Shown piece after piece: positions 49,824 to 60,960 of a DNA stretch of 64,000 nt. The DNA is from Trichopria drosophilae (Eukaryota; Arthropoda; Insecta; Hymenoptera; Diapriidae). The notes beneath the pieces are model-generated. The model ran no database searches and had not been told where the DNA came from. It was given only the letters and a program-made list of their open reading frames with translations. The position numbers and the translations under genes were made by a program. Position 1 is the stretch's first letter. Every line of letters begins with the position of its first letter. The stretch lies in contig CM059582.1 of assembly GCA_030407085.1 (NCBI GenBank), positions 52,527,001-52,591,000 on the forward strand, given 5' to 3'.

Positions 49824-49954
49824 CACAGAGAGAAAAATATTGTAATCCCATGAGATACTGATGTTATGGGATAACATATTGATGGTACGGGATACCACCA
49901 GATGTTATCCGGTACCATCAGTGCTTTATCGGGTAACATCTATTTCTTCCCGTC
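49824..49954. mobile_element. Imperfect palindromic MITE, CACRGAG-type ends
   Basis: The left arm (CACAGAGAGAAAAATATTGT, then ATGGGATAACAT) and the right arm reverse-complemented (ACGGGAAGAAATAGATGTTA) are diverged inverted copies. GATGGTACGGGATACCA and TGTTATCCGGTACCATC form the inner stem. The ends resemble those of the MITE at 19339. Target duplication not clear. Confidence 0.5.
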
Positions 49955-50177
49955 TAGGGAAAGAGATCCTTTTATTCACACTTCTTTCTTCGTCTAGATA
50001 TATGTAATCTAAATTCAAGATTTTATATAAAATTTTCGTATTTCCGAGTAATCCTTGCAAGTTAGTGCGAGAGTAAATATATTAATGAAAACAGATAGCC
50101 GAAGTACGTGAGCATCGCGTCTAGAAAATGAGAACACATTTACCCCTTCTAGGTGAATGTTGCATCTCGCTCATTCA

Positions 50178-50767
50178 TTAGGTATAACTAACTTCATCTT
50201 CAGCTATCGTGAGTTGGGTTAAAGTATACCGCATAACTTGAGTTAAAAGAATAGGTATTTTTTGTAGAAAGTTAAAACTTTCCGCGGATTCCACGTTGCA
50301 AATTTCAAATATGCTTCTATACCGCATACAATATTTCTTGGTCCGATAACCCAGCCATACCCTCCTTCGATCTGTAAGTTTTGAGATAAGGAGAAAAAAA
50401 TTCTCGATACAGAAAGCGTATACTAAAGGAAAGTAACTATAAGCCAGCCAAGTGAACGCCCTCTTACAAGTGTGGCGTGCAACCGAGAACAAAGGTAGGT
50501 AAAAGATATCGCATTTCAAAAAGAAGTTTACGTGGACGTTCGTGAACAATGCAATGCCTAAGCCGATGTGCAGAACTAAGAAAAATCTGAAAGGAAGGAC
50601 TTTGAGCTGGAAATACCGCTTCTTGATTTTTGGGATTACATCATTCTTTTTAACATCAAATTTTAAATTACACAACCACTCAAGGTAATGTAAATAAACA
50701 TGCACGATAAAAAATGTTTGGGAACTATCTATGAAATTCAATATTTGGTGACAATTCGTGAAATGTC
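50178..50767 (-). CDS. Long open frame, putative membrane protein exon, unidentified
   Basis: This is the longest open frame in the window: 199 codons stop to stop, 50774 down to the stop codon at 50178-50180. A frame this long is not expected by chance at this AT content. There is no usable ATG near its 5' end, but an acceptor-like TTTTAG lies at 50768-50773, so it would be an internal or terminal exon starting at 50767. Two or three hydrophobic stretches are visible (RFFLVLHIGLGIALF, FTWLAYSYFPLVYAFC, and a weaker N-terminal one) with a basic loop after them (SKLTDRRRVWLGYRTKKY). That layout would suit a fragment of a multi-pass receptor such as an insect chemoreceptor, but no diagnostic motif confirms this. 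It could also be an old pseudogene exon. Confidence 0.35.
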
Positions 50768-50774
50768 CTAAAAC

Positions 50775-51600
50775 CTATGTCGTGAAAAACCAGTATCTCA
50801 GATAAACCTTAATATAGTGAGTAAACGCATGTTATGAAAAAAATGACGATCTAAATCATATATTACTACTATTAGATATTTTTCGCTGTTAATGTATATA
50901 CAAAATTAAATTCGTGTTTTACTTTGATAGCAGGAAAATATATTTTTTTATTTTCAGCAGATAGCATTAATTTACTGATTTTCAATAATCTTGCTCTTAA
51001 GTTATTTTTATCAAGACATTTGAAGATGTAGATACTTCTATATGTCTCAGTGTTTTATTTTAATACCTCTGTGTGACTGAAGTCCTCCACTTTACAAACT
51101 GCTTGCGTTACTTTGGCCGATTTCTCATTCGATATTATTTTGGATTCATCCCTTAAATATGGAACAATTATTCATAACCTCTGTAGATGCCACTCACATG
51201 TACAACACAACCTATAATGGAGTTATTTATAAGTGAAAAGCCAACCTACTTAATTATGACAAACGACTTTTATTTTAGAATAAGAACATTTTCACTTATT
51301 CGAATTTAAAAGCTAAGCATTGAATGGAAATAATGACACGTTATTCAATTTCTAACATATTAGTGTGATTAGTAATGTATACACTTAGATACATTGTGAG
51401 GTATTATCAAATGTCAATGTAGTGAAGTATTCTTGGCGTCGCGATATACCTATGTTTTCAATTAATTGAAAATATAAATTTTGGTCGTAATATCAAATAT
51501 CTATATAATGTATTATTATTGTCAACTATAATCAGAAATATTTTAATAATAATAATAGATTACGTCACTACTCAGAGGAAATTCGAACCAGGCAAAATCA
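50775..51600. other. AT-rich spacer
   Basis: No supported feature. A short AAT-type run lies near 51545. Confidence 0.45.
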
Positions 51601-51602
51601 AG

Positions 51603-51650
51603 GCACTGGCCAGTTTTCCTGACCATAACCCAGCTTCTGGTATAATGTCG
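51603..51650. repeat. CAGTACTG dispersed repeat, copy C (inverted, diverged)
   Basis: ACTGGCCAGTTTTCC...CATAACCCAGCTTCTGG resembles the reverse complement of copy A (ACTGGCCAGTGTTTAATG...ATAACTAGCCCAGTAATGG). A weaker echo, AACTGGCTAGTTTTTATCCC, lies at 51859. Confidence 0.35.
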
Positions 51651-51959
51651 TCTAGTGCCCTGATATATTACTGTCCAAATCCATTGCCATTCTAATTTTG
51701 CATTAAATATTTTGAAAACTGCTCTTGATTCTCGGCGTACCGTTCAAGATAGCCACCTAAACGAGTAGGAAATTGGTGAAAAGAAATAGAGAATGAGAAA
51801 TATAAAGGTGCAAGTACACCAGGTTTGTGTTTAATGCGCCATATTAAGTAATTCTAGTAACTGGCTAGTTTTTATCCCGATTATAGTCTAAAAACTACGT
51901 ATGAATTACTGGTCAGCTTTATCTAAACGTACTGTCCAGGAACTGGTTTAATCTCAACC

Positions 51960-53087
51960 AATCTATAATAATTTTTTAAACGGGCTTTTAATCTACAACC
52001 GGATGTTCATTAAAATCAAATCAAACTTTTTTAAATGTTCACCACATCCTTTTGGTCCTTCTTCAGGAGGTCTGCTTAACAATGGCAATCATTATCATCT
52101 AATTTTTTCATTATTAATTTGAACTCATTATAAATTAAGTAGTTAAAGAAATCTAGTTTTTCTTGCATAATTTTATCCGTGGATACAATTTATATTTTCT
52201 GACGATGAAGAGCCGTTGTTTTTCATGTTTTACTTTGTAAGATTATTATTATTTTGTTCAAGTTATAGATGCTGGAAGAAACGCAGTATTATAATTTTCT
52301 ATAGGAATATCATTTTAAGCTCTTCTACTAATGGATAGTGCTGGGCATTATGTAATTTTATATATAATAAAATTCCATTGTGGAATTATTTTTCAAGTTT
52401 ACGAATGGTACTATTTGGTTATGCGACTATGAGACAAAATGAGGACTTCGCATAGAAATTAACTTAATGAATAATTTAATTAATTTTTAATAAGAAATAT
52501 GATATTATACAATAATTACATTGTTTACGAATTAGCTGAAAAGGACGCATTTGCTCATATTTTTTCCTAATTTGAATTTTTTAAATTGATTGGATTGCAA
52601 ACAGACGTATAAACAATAGTTGTTATGGAAAATTATTATTAGATCATTGTTTACAATGTATTTATGCATAAGAATATATTAAATCACGGTTTTGGTGTAA
52701 AGTTTTAAAAAACGCAAATATTTCCCTCGACCCAAAATTTTGAATTTTATTTTCACAAATATGTCAAAGCAGTTGATGAGCGAGGCGGATTTATTTCGAT
52801 AGCCGTATTATAATACGTCCATCTATTTCCAGAACAATGGTTCCCAGTGAATTTCCTCTAGTGAATTTTAATTACCCTTCGCTTTGTGTCGCTTCTGCGT
52901 TCTCCCGATTCTCTGTCTTCGTCCCGCATTCCCACTTGCAGCCTATAACATCATTACGAAGAACAAGCTCCTTATACGTGCTTGTTTGCTCACAACTTAA
53001 CTAAAGCGCGATATACTAATTTGATTTGAATTATTTGAATTTCCAAGCCGTTCGTTTTCCTGCATATCGAGTGGCGGCTAAACTCAC
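51960..53087. other. AT-rich spacer rising in GC at its 3' end
   Basis: Nothing recognisable apart from a GC-raised patch after 52850 that leads into the candidate minus-strand exon. Confidence 0.4.
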
Positions 53088-53196
53088 CGCATTTCTCAAC
53101 GAATGTCTGGAGCACCGCGTGAATTTCGTCGAGCAAATTTATTTTCCGATATGGTAAACATGCAGCCGATAATGCAAATCGTAATTCCGGTGCCAG
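53088..53196 (-). CDS. Candidate internal exon (minus strand), unknown protein
   Basis: The minus strand reads an acceptor (TTTTAAATTATAG at 53197-53209), then 109 nt fully open in one frame, then an excellent donor GTGAGT (53087-53082). The 36-codon peptide starts LAPELRFALSAACLPYR and ends ALQ-like HAVLQTFVEKC, a balanced, protein-like composition. The 109-nt length gives a phase shift of one. The plus strand is also open here (to TGG TAA at 53156), so a conserved non-coding element is the alternative. Family not recognised and no partner exon located. Confidence 0.3.
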
Positions 53197-53595
53197 CTAT
53201 AATTTAAAACTTTAAATACGCTTTTTTCGTAATTGCATGCTATGATAAAAATACAGAAAAATTGTGGACGAAATCAATTCGAGACCACGTGTATTCTAAA
53301 GTTTATTACTTCAATATTCCATTTTAAAATGAATTGCATAATTCTAAAGAGAAATATAGGATAGAGCCCAGTAGATATATATATTTTCTTATATAAATTT
53401 TGGCATATATCTGGAGGACTTTATGACGTCAGTATACTATTACCTATAATTCTAAAGCAGATTAGATGAGGAGGCTTATTCTAACCGTACTACAATTGAA
53501 CGTGTTATGTACACTATTATCTACAGCTATACACTAATTACTGAAAATAGATTTTCACATTTGAACATACCTTATTCACGCATTCATCTTTATAT

Positions 53596-54663
53596 CAGGG
53601 TGCTCACTCCAAAAAGAATGAAAGACCATTCTATAAGAGTGAGATCAGTCACTCTAAATGAAAGAATGAAAACATCCACTACAAATGCTCGCTCGGCGTG
53701 AAAATTCACTCCAAAGAGAATGAGATTTTGTCATCATAAAGTGCTATTTTTTCAAAAATAGATTTTTATGTGCTCTAAAATTTAAATTTAAGAAAAGTGA
53801 TTTAATTTTCCTTCTTTTAATTATTAATGGCTTAAAAATGGTAAACTAAGTTTGATGGGTCGAAAATTCATACTTCGATAGATTGATTAATCTTTTTCGT
53901 ATCTTAGTTTGATTTTCTAATCTTTCGAGCATTTAAATCTACTAAAACATCATATCACACATCGATAAAACATTGATTCTATCCGCAACACTAATGTTTT
54001 TTTTCCGGAAATTTAACGGCATTTCAATCCCTCGTAGCAAACATTGCAGCAATAGCAGCAGTTGCCACAAATATTGAGCTAAACTTTATACAAATTCTCC
54101 ACATTCATTCGTCATTATTACTGTCGGTGAATTTACTGCATAACACATTTGCAACGTTAAAAGTACATATTCATTTAGTTCTACTTTTAAAAAATTCGGA
54201 TTATTAGTAATTCTGAAAATAATATAGTATGCTTAAATAACAAAGTCCTCTGGACCCCAGGTTTTCCCAATGATAGATCTGAAGTCCTAAGTTTTTTGGA
54301 ATATATTTATCAGATATCTATAAGATATTTCCTCAGTCCTCAAAACGTATGTATGTACAGTTTGATATGCAATAGGAAACATGTTTTCTCCCTACATGCA
54401 CTAAAAGTGAGCATATTTAGGCAGAAAAATCGTATTCAACCACCGGGGGGAACATACACAAGGTCTTGTCCATGATGAGAGAGGTACTACAATTTCCTGC
54501 ATGAAACTTTAATCATAACCTCAAAAAACTTGTTCCCGAAAGTTTTTATAACTTTGCCCAGATTTAATAAATAATCATTCTAACTAGAGCTAATATTTCG
54601 CTCTACACCTGGGGAAAAAATGCACTCTAAAGAAAGAGTAGAACTCCAAAGTGGCTCACCCTT
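53596..54663. mobile_element. Possible 1.07-kb element with CAGGGTG-type ends and CACTCYAAA subterminal repeats
   Basis: The left end CAGGGTGCTCACTC and the reverse complement of the right end AAGGGTGAGCCACT are similar. CACTC(C/T)AAANNNGAATGA words recur at 53606-53730 and 54623-54655. The interior is AT-rich with no coding frame. The right-end pairing is imperfect and the target duplication is not visible, so the boundaries are uncertain. Confidence 0.4.
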
Positions 54664-56984
54664 CACTTTTACTTGGAATGAATTCTCACTCTTTAATAGT
54701 GAAAATTCATTGTGGATATATCCTCAAATATCAACTACCGCAGATTTATAATTAAGTAGTCATTATATTACATATTGCCATATAGTAAAATAGTATTAAT
54801 ACATTTGATAATCTGCATTATATCATATGTAACTTTTTTTCTGATGCTAATATTCGACTATTATTAAATGTAAATGCAGTAGTTTTTATCATTTTTTATG
54901 ATTCTATTAACATTTACTATTTTATTCAGTTTCCTAAATGTTATAGAAGTATTTCCCGTTGTATACCACTTGTAAATCACACTCAAGGGATAAATATATA
55001 ATCGAGACTAATCCAAACTTTGTCACGGCAAAGTGCTTTTAGAGTACAATTATATATATGCCATCAATTCTTCAGAATCGTCAGTAACAAATATCGTCCC
55101 AGAAAAGTTTTGAACAAAAATAAACTTTGAAGAAGTTTTGTCCCACGGGTGAGATCACTGTACAATGATCTTACCCAATGAGAATTACAATTCCTCTTCA
55201 ATATAAGATGGCCATCAATCACTTACTTCTCATCCTCATCACGAAATTTTCAACTAGAATATCTAACATTTTTAATACTAATAGATATTCTGGAAATGTT
55301 CAAATAATAACCATGAAATATACGTTTATATCCGCCTCTATATGTTTGCACTGCGTCCAGAATATTCTATGCACATCTCTCTGCATCTATTTCTAAATCC
55401 TATCGATTTAGTATTTTCTGGATAATTTGTAACCAAACAAAGATTTTGAACACAATCGGAATAGAAAAAATGTTCTTGAAACGTTTTCAACACCCTCAAC
55501 TATTGTTGGGAACCCGTTATTGTAACTCGATTTACCCGGTACAAAAAGCAAAATACTTTTCCTCAAATTCTCGTGCGCCAGAGAAACATTTCCTTGTGTA
55601 CGTTTTACTCAGCGTCCAACTCGATTGTGCCTCAAGGGCGCATAGTGCGGGACTGCTGCACTTACGCCCACCTGCATACTGCTCTCGGCATCACCGCAAA
55701 ACGTAAGCAATTTCGTGGAAGATGCAATTTCTCTTGTACTTGAAATGTAGTTGCAACGACTGGTGCGTAGGATATGGGTGTAAGTGCGTATCAACATTAC
55801 TTTGTAACAGAAATTAAGGAATATATTTAAATTCTTTGCATACAACTAATATATTGGTATAAAATTATACAAATAATTTTACAGATTGTCAGTTTTTATG
55901 CAACTTCCAATATCTACAATATACAACCAGCATTTTCACAGAGTTCATAGGTCGTCGAAAGCGCCACAAACTCGGCCAAAAAGCCAAGAAGGTTTTGTAC
56001 AAACTTAGACCTTCTGCTCAATTATTTAGAAAATTAAGAAAAAAATAATACTCTTTATTTCATTGGCTACTGAATAATTATTTTAGACAAATTCGGTGTC
56101 AAGAAAGTTACATGTGACTGATACATATGATAATAAAAATTAGGATACATTGTTATACATTCGTTAAACTACTATTCTATTAATATATTATGTGCTTACT
56201 TTTAATTAGTTATTAAGAGCCCAACAAAAATTTTCAATAGCCATGGCAGTAAGAAAATATTTCACATCATTATTACCTAAAAAAAGGTTATGATCATCGA
56301 AGACATGGAGAAACGCCTTAGTTAGGAGTACTATTGGCGATTTGTTGGATCTGAAACCTTTAGTTATCAATTTTGTTACGATAAGTTACTTAAAGCAACT
56401 AATTTATTTGGTGCAATTAGTTCCAATTCAAGTTATAAGATTATTATTTTTTGAAAAACTATTTATTGAAATAAATATTTCAATTTGTTTACAGTAACTT
56501 TAGTATTTTATTTAACATTAAAAAAAATGATTTTATAACTTCTGAATTTCCCTGAAACCCATTTCTTGCAATATTGTATAATTAATCTGAATCTCCTAAT
56601 ATTAGTGGATACTCTTGTACTCCGATATAGGGCCATCATCTTGCTACATGTCGTATCAACGTAACATGCCCTACTCCTCGTGTAGTTCGTTCAGGCCGTA
56701 GTTTTCGGTGTTCAGGTATAATGTACCGTATATTTTGCTATTTATTATTTCTTCGGAAATAATTTCCTCAATTTTGATTGTGTCTTGTATTCGATCTCAT
56801 CAAGTACAATATATGGTGTTTCCTTTGAAAAACTCGCAGAGTACAAAATATTTGTTCAGAATGAATTGATTCGCAATGGCTGAATTACTTTTATAATATC
56901 AATCGTAAATTTAAAGAAGTATTTATTTATTCATTAAAACTTAATTATTATATGTTAAAACGTTTTTCTTAGAATTATTTGTAA
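54664..56984. other. AT-rich spacer
   Basis: A small GC-raised patch at 55590-55710 and an 86-codon frame over it (55446-55706) carry no domain. Otherwise empty. Confidence 0.4.
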
Positions 56985-57610
56985 ATGAAAATAACGAATC
57001 TAATGTATTATTTTCTCACCAAAGATATGAAGCATGGTAATTCATTTGCTTTCTTGAGACCATTTATTTATGAACAAAATGATTTTATATTTGTACGAGA
57101 GTACATTTATACTTTTTATTATAAGCATTATATAGTTAGACCTTGGCAATCTAACACACTTGGCTCTAAGATTTTTGAATAAAATATAGTTTGTATGAAG
57201 GAATGTTTCCTTCCATATTATGTGTGCACGTTTCTTTTGGCGAATAAGATCTGACATCTCAAGAGTGTGCCAACGAGGTTAATACTGGGATTTTATACAT
57301 ATTGAAGGAACAACGCTCTCCATTAGAGAGAAAACCTTGTCAGAAAAACGGGATAAACAAAGATCTACATAGTTGATACCCTGCATTTCATTCCACGATT
57401 CAGAATTAATATTATCATTAAGAGAAGCGAAGTCAGCGAGTTCGAAGTTAATACACAAATCACAATGTTTTAAATATGTATGATTTTGTCATTTAAATTC
57501 TGCTAGTATACATAGGTGATGTAAATCTGACATAATTAATTCATCCGTAGCAATCGAAACTTTAGCGTCGAGGTTTGATGAGATCTAGTGAATAATCACT
57601 TTTGTTTAAG
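56985..57610 (-). pseudogene. LINE ORF2 remnant: endonuclease C-terminus and linker
   Basis: On the minus strand, from 57600 down: an LDLI-SSNLDAKVSIATDE-like stretch, MSDLHHLCILAEF (end of the APE domain, cf. SDHHP motifs), NFELADFASLNDNINSES, VDLCLSRFSDKVF, then MSDLIRQKKRAHIIWKET and LFKNLRAKCVRLPRSNY. The last two are the conserved linker between endonuclease and reverse transcriptase in CR1/Jockey-type LINEs (LIRXKX..WK...F..LR..C). Matching fades at about 56985. Stops and at least two frameshifts are present. It is the downstream half of the element whose ORF1 lies at 58985-59760. Confidence 0.7.
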
Positions 57611-57648
57611 CTTCAAAAAAAGAGGCTGGTTGACATAAGGTTATAGCA

Positions 57649-58910
57649 CTGGACGTCCAGTGGACGTACATATTTCGTCCATGTTACGTCCATACGTCCA
57701 GAACAAAAAAAGGACGTAAATGGGCGTCCAATGTAGGTACATCTCCGAACGTTATATGTACGTCCATCTCTGAACATCCAACGGACGTCCATATTACGTC
57801 CAAATTAGGTACATAAATGTATGGACGTATATCGTATGTCCTATGTACGTACACACTTGGACGTCCAGTGTACATACTTATGTGGACGTCCACGGTACGT
57901 CCATTTTTCGACCATTCGGACCTGCATTTTTATGGACGAATAATGGACGCCCAGTGTACGTACATACTTGGACGTCCAGTGTAGGCACTTACGTGGACGT
58001 CAACCGTGCTTCCATTTTTTGACCATTCGGGCTTGCATTTTTATGGACGAATAATGGACGTCCAATGTACATACATACGTGGAAGTCCAGTGTACGTACA
58101 TAAGTGGACGTCCGCGGCACCTCCATTTTTCCAAGAAGATGCGGCGCTGCGCGCACAAGATGGCCGCCACGACGACGCGACGCGCTGGTGTGAATAACTC
58201 CTTTGTCTTTTAGGGCTCCTTTACACGCGGTACTCCTTACGTTTTTAAGTAAATTAATGAAATTCGATCATTTCGGTCGCATTTGTTGGCGTGTATCGTT
58301 GGAGGCCCGTAGCGCAGAAGTGGACATACGTTGGATATATTACATTACGTATATTTTGTTCGCTTAAAGTCCATTTTCGGACCACTGAACGGCCATATTT
58401 CGTGCGGAATGTTACAATATTGAACGTACAATAATTTGGACGTTATTAGTCCATAGAATACTGAACGTATATTGGACGTCGAATGGACTTGATATGTTAC
58501 GTATTTCGTCCGTTATGGTCCATCGAACGACCACTCTTGGTCCAGTGTGTGTACATTTTGGACTTTCCGTATTCCGTGGGATAATAATGGACGTTCAGTG
58601 GACGTCCACTGGACCATATTTTATCAACGGTACGTCCATGTTTAGTCCACATTCCGTACACAGCCGTAGGCCTTTTGGACGTCCATATACCACTTATTTC
58701 GTCCATTTAATGGTCACACTTCGTCCATAGTACGTCCAAATTCCACCCAGAGTACGTACACGCCTGGACGTCCATTGGATGTACACCTCTCTCTCCTCTG
58801 GACGTACCATGGACGTACAATGGACGTCCCAAATGTGCAATATGGACATCCAGTGGAAGTGCGTTCTGGACATAGCGTACGTACATTGGACGTCCAATGG
58901 ACGTACATAT
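57649..58910. repeat. 1.26-kb array of degenerate TGGACGTCCA palindromes with a 111-bp higher-order period
   Basis: Dozens of GGACGT/ACGTCC words, centred on the palindrome TGGACGTCCA and the variant TGGACGTACA, fill both sides of a 200-bp unique core (about 58130-58330) that contains AAGATGGCCGCC. On the left side a 111-bp unit repeats about 2.5 times. The words CCATTTTT(C/T)GACCATTCGG start at 57901 and 58012 and a third partial copy starts at 58123. Open frames in this block (such as 58497-59025 minus) are by-products of the repeat and encode strings like DVQWTS. The array separates two halves of a LINE remnant. The class is unknown: a MITE-like element with repeat-built arms, or a satellite-like expansion. 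Confidence 0.7.
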
Positions 58911-58984
58911 GCTGATTGGGTAGTCTCCACTGTAGATGACGGTGCATAACCCTGGAGTTGGAAATGCGTAGGAGTGATGTTTGT

Positions 58985-59760
58985 TCATTTAATCTTAGCA
59001 GGTGTAATCGCAACATAAAAACCATTTGTGAGTATCAAATCTATATGCGAGATACATATATAATTTTCCAATAAGACGAATAAGATAAAGGTGGTGCCTT
59101 GGAAGTATTTCCTTTGTATAAATGTAGAATGTGCGGAAAGTAAGATTTCTCCAAGGTATATCAGTTCGATTTTTAAAAATGCGATAACTTCAGTTTCTGT
59201 TTCCATTTTGGCACATATTAGACGATTTCTTCCAGAGCTTACAGGACCTATACCATGAACACTCTGTAAATTGAAAGCAGAGTTCGGTATGGAAGACAAA
59301 AAGTCTGCGATAAGATTATGATCTTTAACAGATGAAAAGGATTGTAGTACATTTCTAAAAATAAGATTCGGTGGATTTGGCTTGCCCCTAATGGGATACT
59401 CTTTTATCAATTTCGGCTACGACTTCAATTGAGTTTTTAAGATCAGCTATACCTGAGGCAATTAATTTATCTAAACTATCTACTGTCCATTCACCAGATT
59501 GAGTAGGAAAAGAAAAACGAGATGAACTCTGAGAACCACGATGGTTCTTGTATATCGAATGTGATGGACTTTTTTATTGTAATATGTTCCCTGCATTTGG
59601 CAGCACCGTTACTTCTAAGAGTACGTGAAAAACATTCCACATGGTAAGAAATGGTGCAGTCTGGACATTGTGCAGCTGAGTCGAAGTGGGCATTGTATGA
59701 ATTAGACACAGAATTGCATAAAAAATTAATTAATTTACCAGTCTCCAATTCTTAAGAATT
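58985..59760 (-). pseudogene. LINE ORF1 remnant with zinc finger
   Basis: The frame at 59748-59491 carries CPDCTISYHVECF and, further on, NGAAKCREH (a C-x2-C, H-x2-C arrangement), the zinc-finger start of ORF1 in some CR1-type LINEs. A second frame (59410-58985) continues with VKDHNLIADFLSSIP, LQSVHGIGPVSSGRNRL and TETEVIAFLK, matching the order of the ORF1 RNA-binding region. The C-terminal INEXL motif is missing or eroded. The relation to ORF1 at 46 kb is seen in the zinc-finger layout. Confidence 0.6.
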
Positions 59761-60649
59761 ATCACCAAACATTTTGCACGAAATGTTTTTTTGCAAGACT
59801 CTTTGCTATAAATTTTGAATTGTTCCAAAAAGAAAGAGAATACGTCAACGAAAAGTAAACTGATTTAAGGTTATGTCACGGCAATTCGCAATTAAAAGCG
59901 TTCAACGGGAACAAATCACTTACGCTCTATAATTGTAGGTATACTGATATCTCGGCCAGTTCAACAGCGTTCATGAGAACTATACTTAATTAAATGAATA
60001 ATTTGTTTGAAACATATTACAGTAGTACTATTAATTTTTAAAATTTAACTGGTTAAAGAGCCATAACAAAATAAAACTATTTTTGTGTTTATTGACTTTC
60101 TTAATTCGTGCCAACGATTTGCAAATCAAATTATTTCCGTTCAACAAACAACATTCCATAAAAACGCCAAAATCACGTTTTCCACTACTCCTTCCATGGC
60201 ACCAAACTTGAAAATATATTTGGAAGTAGAAATTTCAATTTGAAATCAGAATAAACGAGGTTCTTCGGACCCTTATTCTGAGCTTCTTGTGCAGATATCG
60301 CCAAGCGACACCATTAAGTCCTGATCATCATGCCACTGATCTGTACACTCAAATCGATGCAAACCGGTACTATTTCTAATCTGAGCCACCGACATCTACT
60401 TCCTCACTAACTAAGGGACATCAAGAAACTTCAATGGGCTGAATTAACTTATGACCCGGAGCTTCAAACTTCTTCACACGAAAGCTTTCACACAAGTCCT
60501 GCGTGACAACGCTTGATCCGCACAGCTTGTGATCTCGCCCCGCCACGTGAATTTATTTGAAGCAGATACTAGGACTTAACCCAGACTTCATCGAACCACT
60601 TCCACATCAGACTATCATTGTCACGATTATCCAACCATCGCACAACGTT
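59761..60649. other. Possible LINE 5' region, GC-raised in 60290-60620
   Basis: It sits upstream of the minus-strand ORF1. The plus strand is C-rich here. No coding frame is convincing, although a 66-codon minus-strand frame lies at 60720-60920. Confidence 0.3.
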
Positions 60650-60737
60650 TCGATCAATCATGAACTGCATCTCGATTAATCATGAACAGCATCTCAATCA
60701 ATCATGAACTGCATCTTGATCAATCATGAATTGCTTC
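60650..60737. repeat. 22-bp tandem repeat, four copies
   Basis: Units TCGATCAATCATGAACTGCA(TC), with 1-4 changes per copy, start at 60650, 60672, 60694 and 60716. The array lies about 0.9 kb upstream of the minus-strand LINE ORF1. Tandem repeats occur in LINE 5' UTR promoters, but the link here is only positional. Confidence 0.75.
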
Positions 60738-60960
60738 TCGAACAAACCTAAAAACCGAATCTCGACCAATTGACAACAACCATAATTCAGAAGTTTTATG
60801 CGGTGTTTTGACAATTTGCAAATCGTTGATATCTTTTTTCAGGGCCATTACAAAATTTATTGTGGACCCTTGTGCGTCTGCAGTCGAATTTATTTTGGGA
60901 CTCACATTCGTGTGTGCCATTGGGAAAACGGCGGAAAACCCTAAGTCGAAGAACCATCAA

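Noticed and set aside
58497..59025. Overlapping minus-strand and plus-strand ORFs (69-103 codons)
   Set aside because: They read through the TGGACGTCCA array. The peptides are translations of the repeat (DVQ/WTS/GRP strings), and all frames open together.
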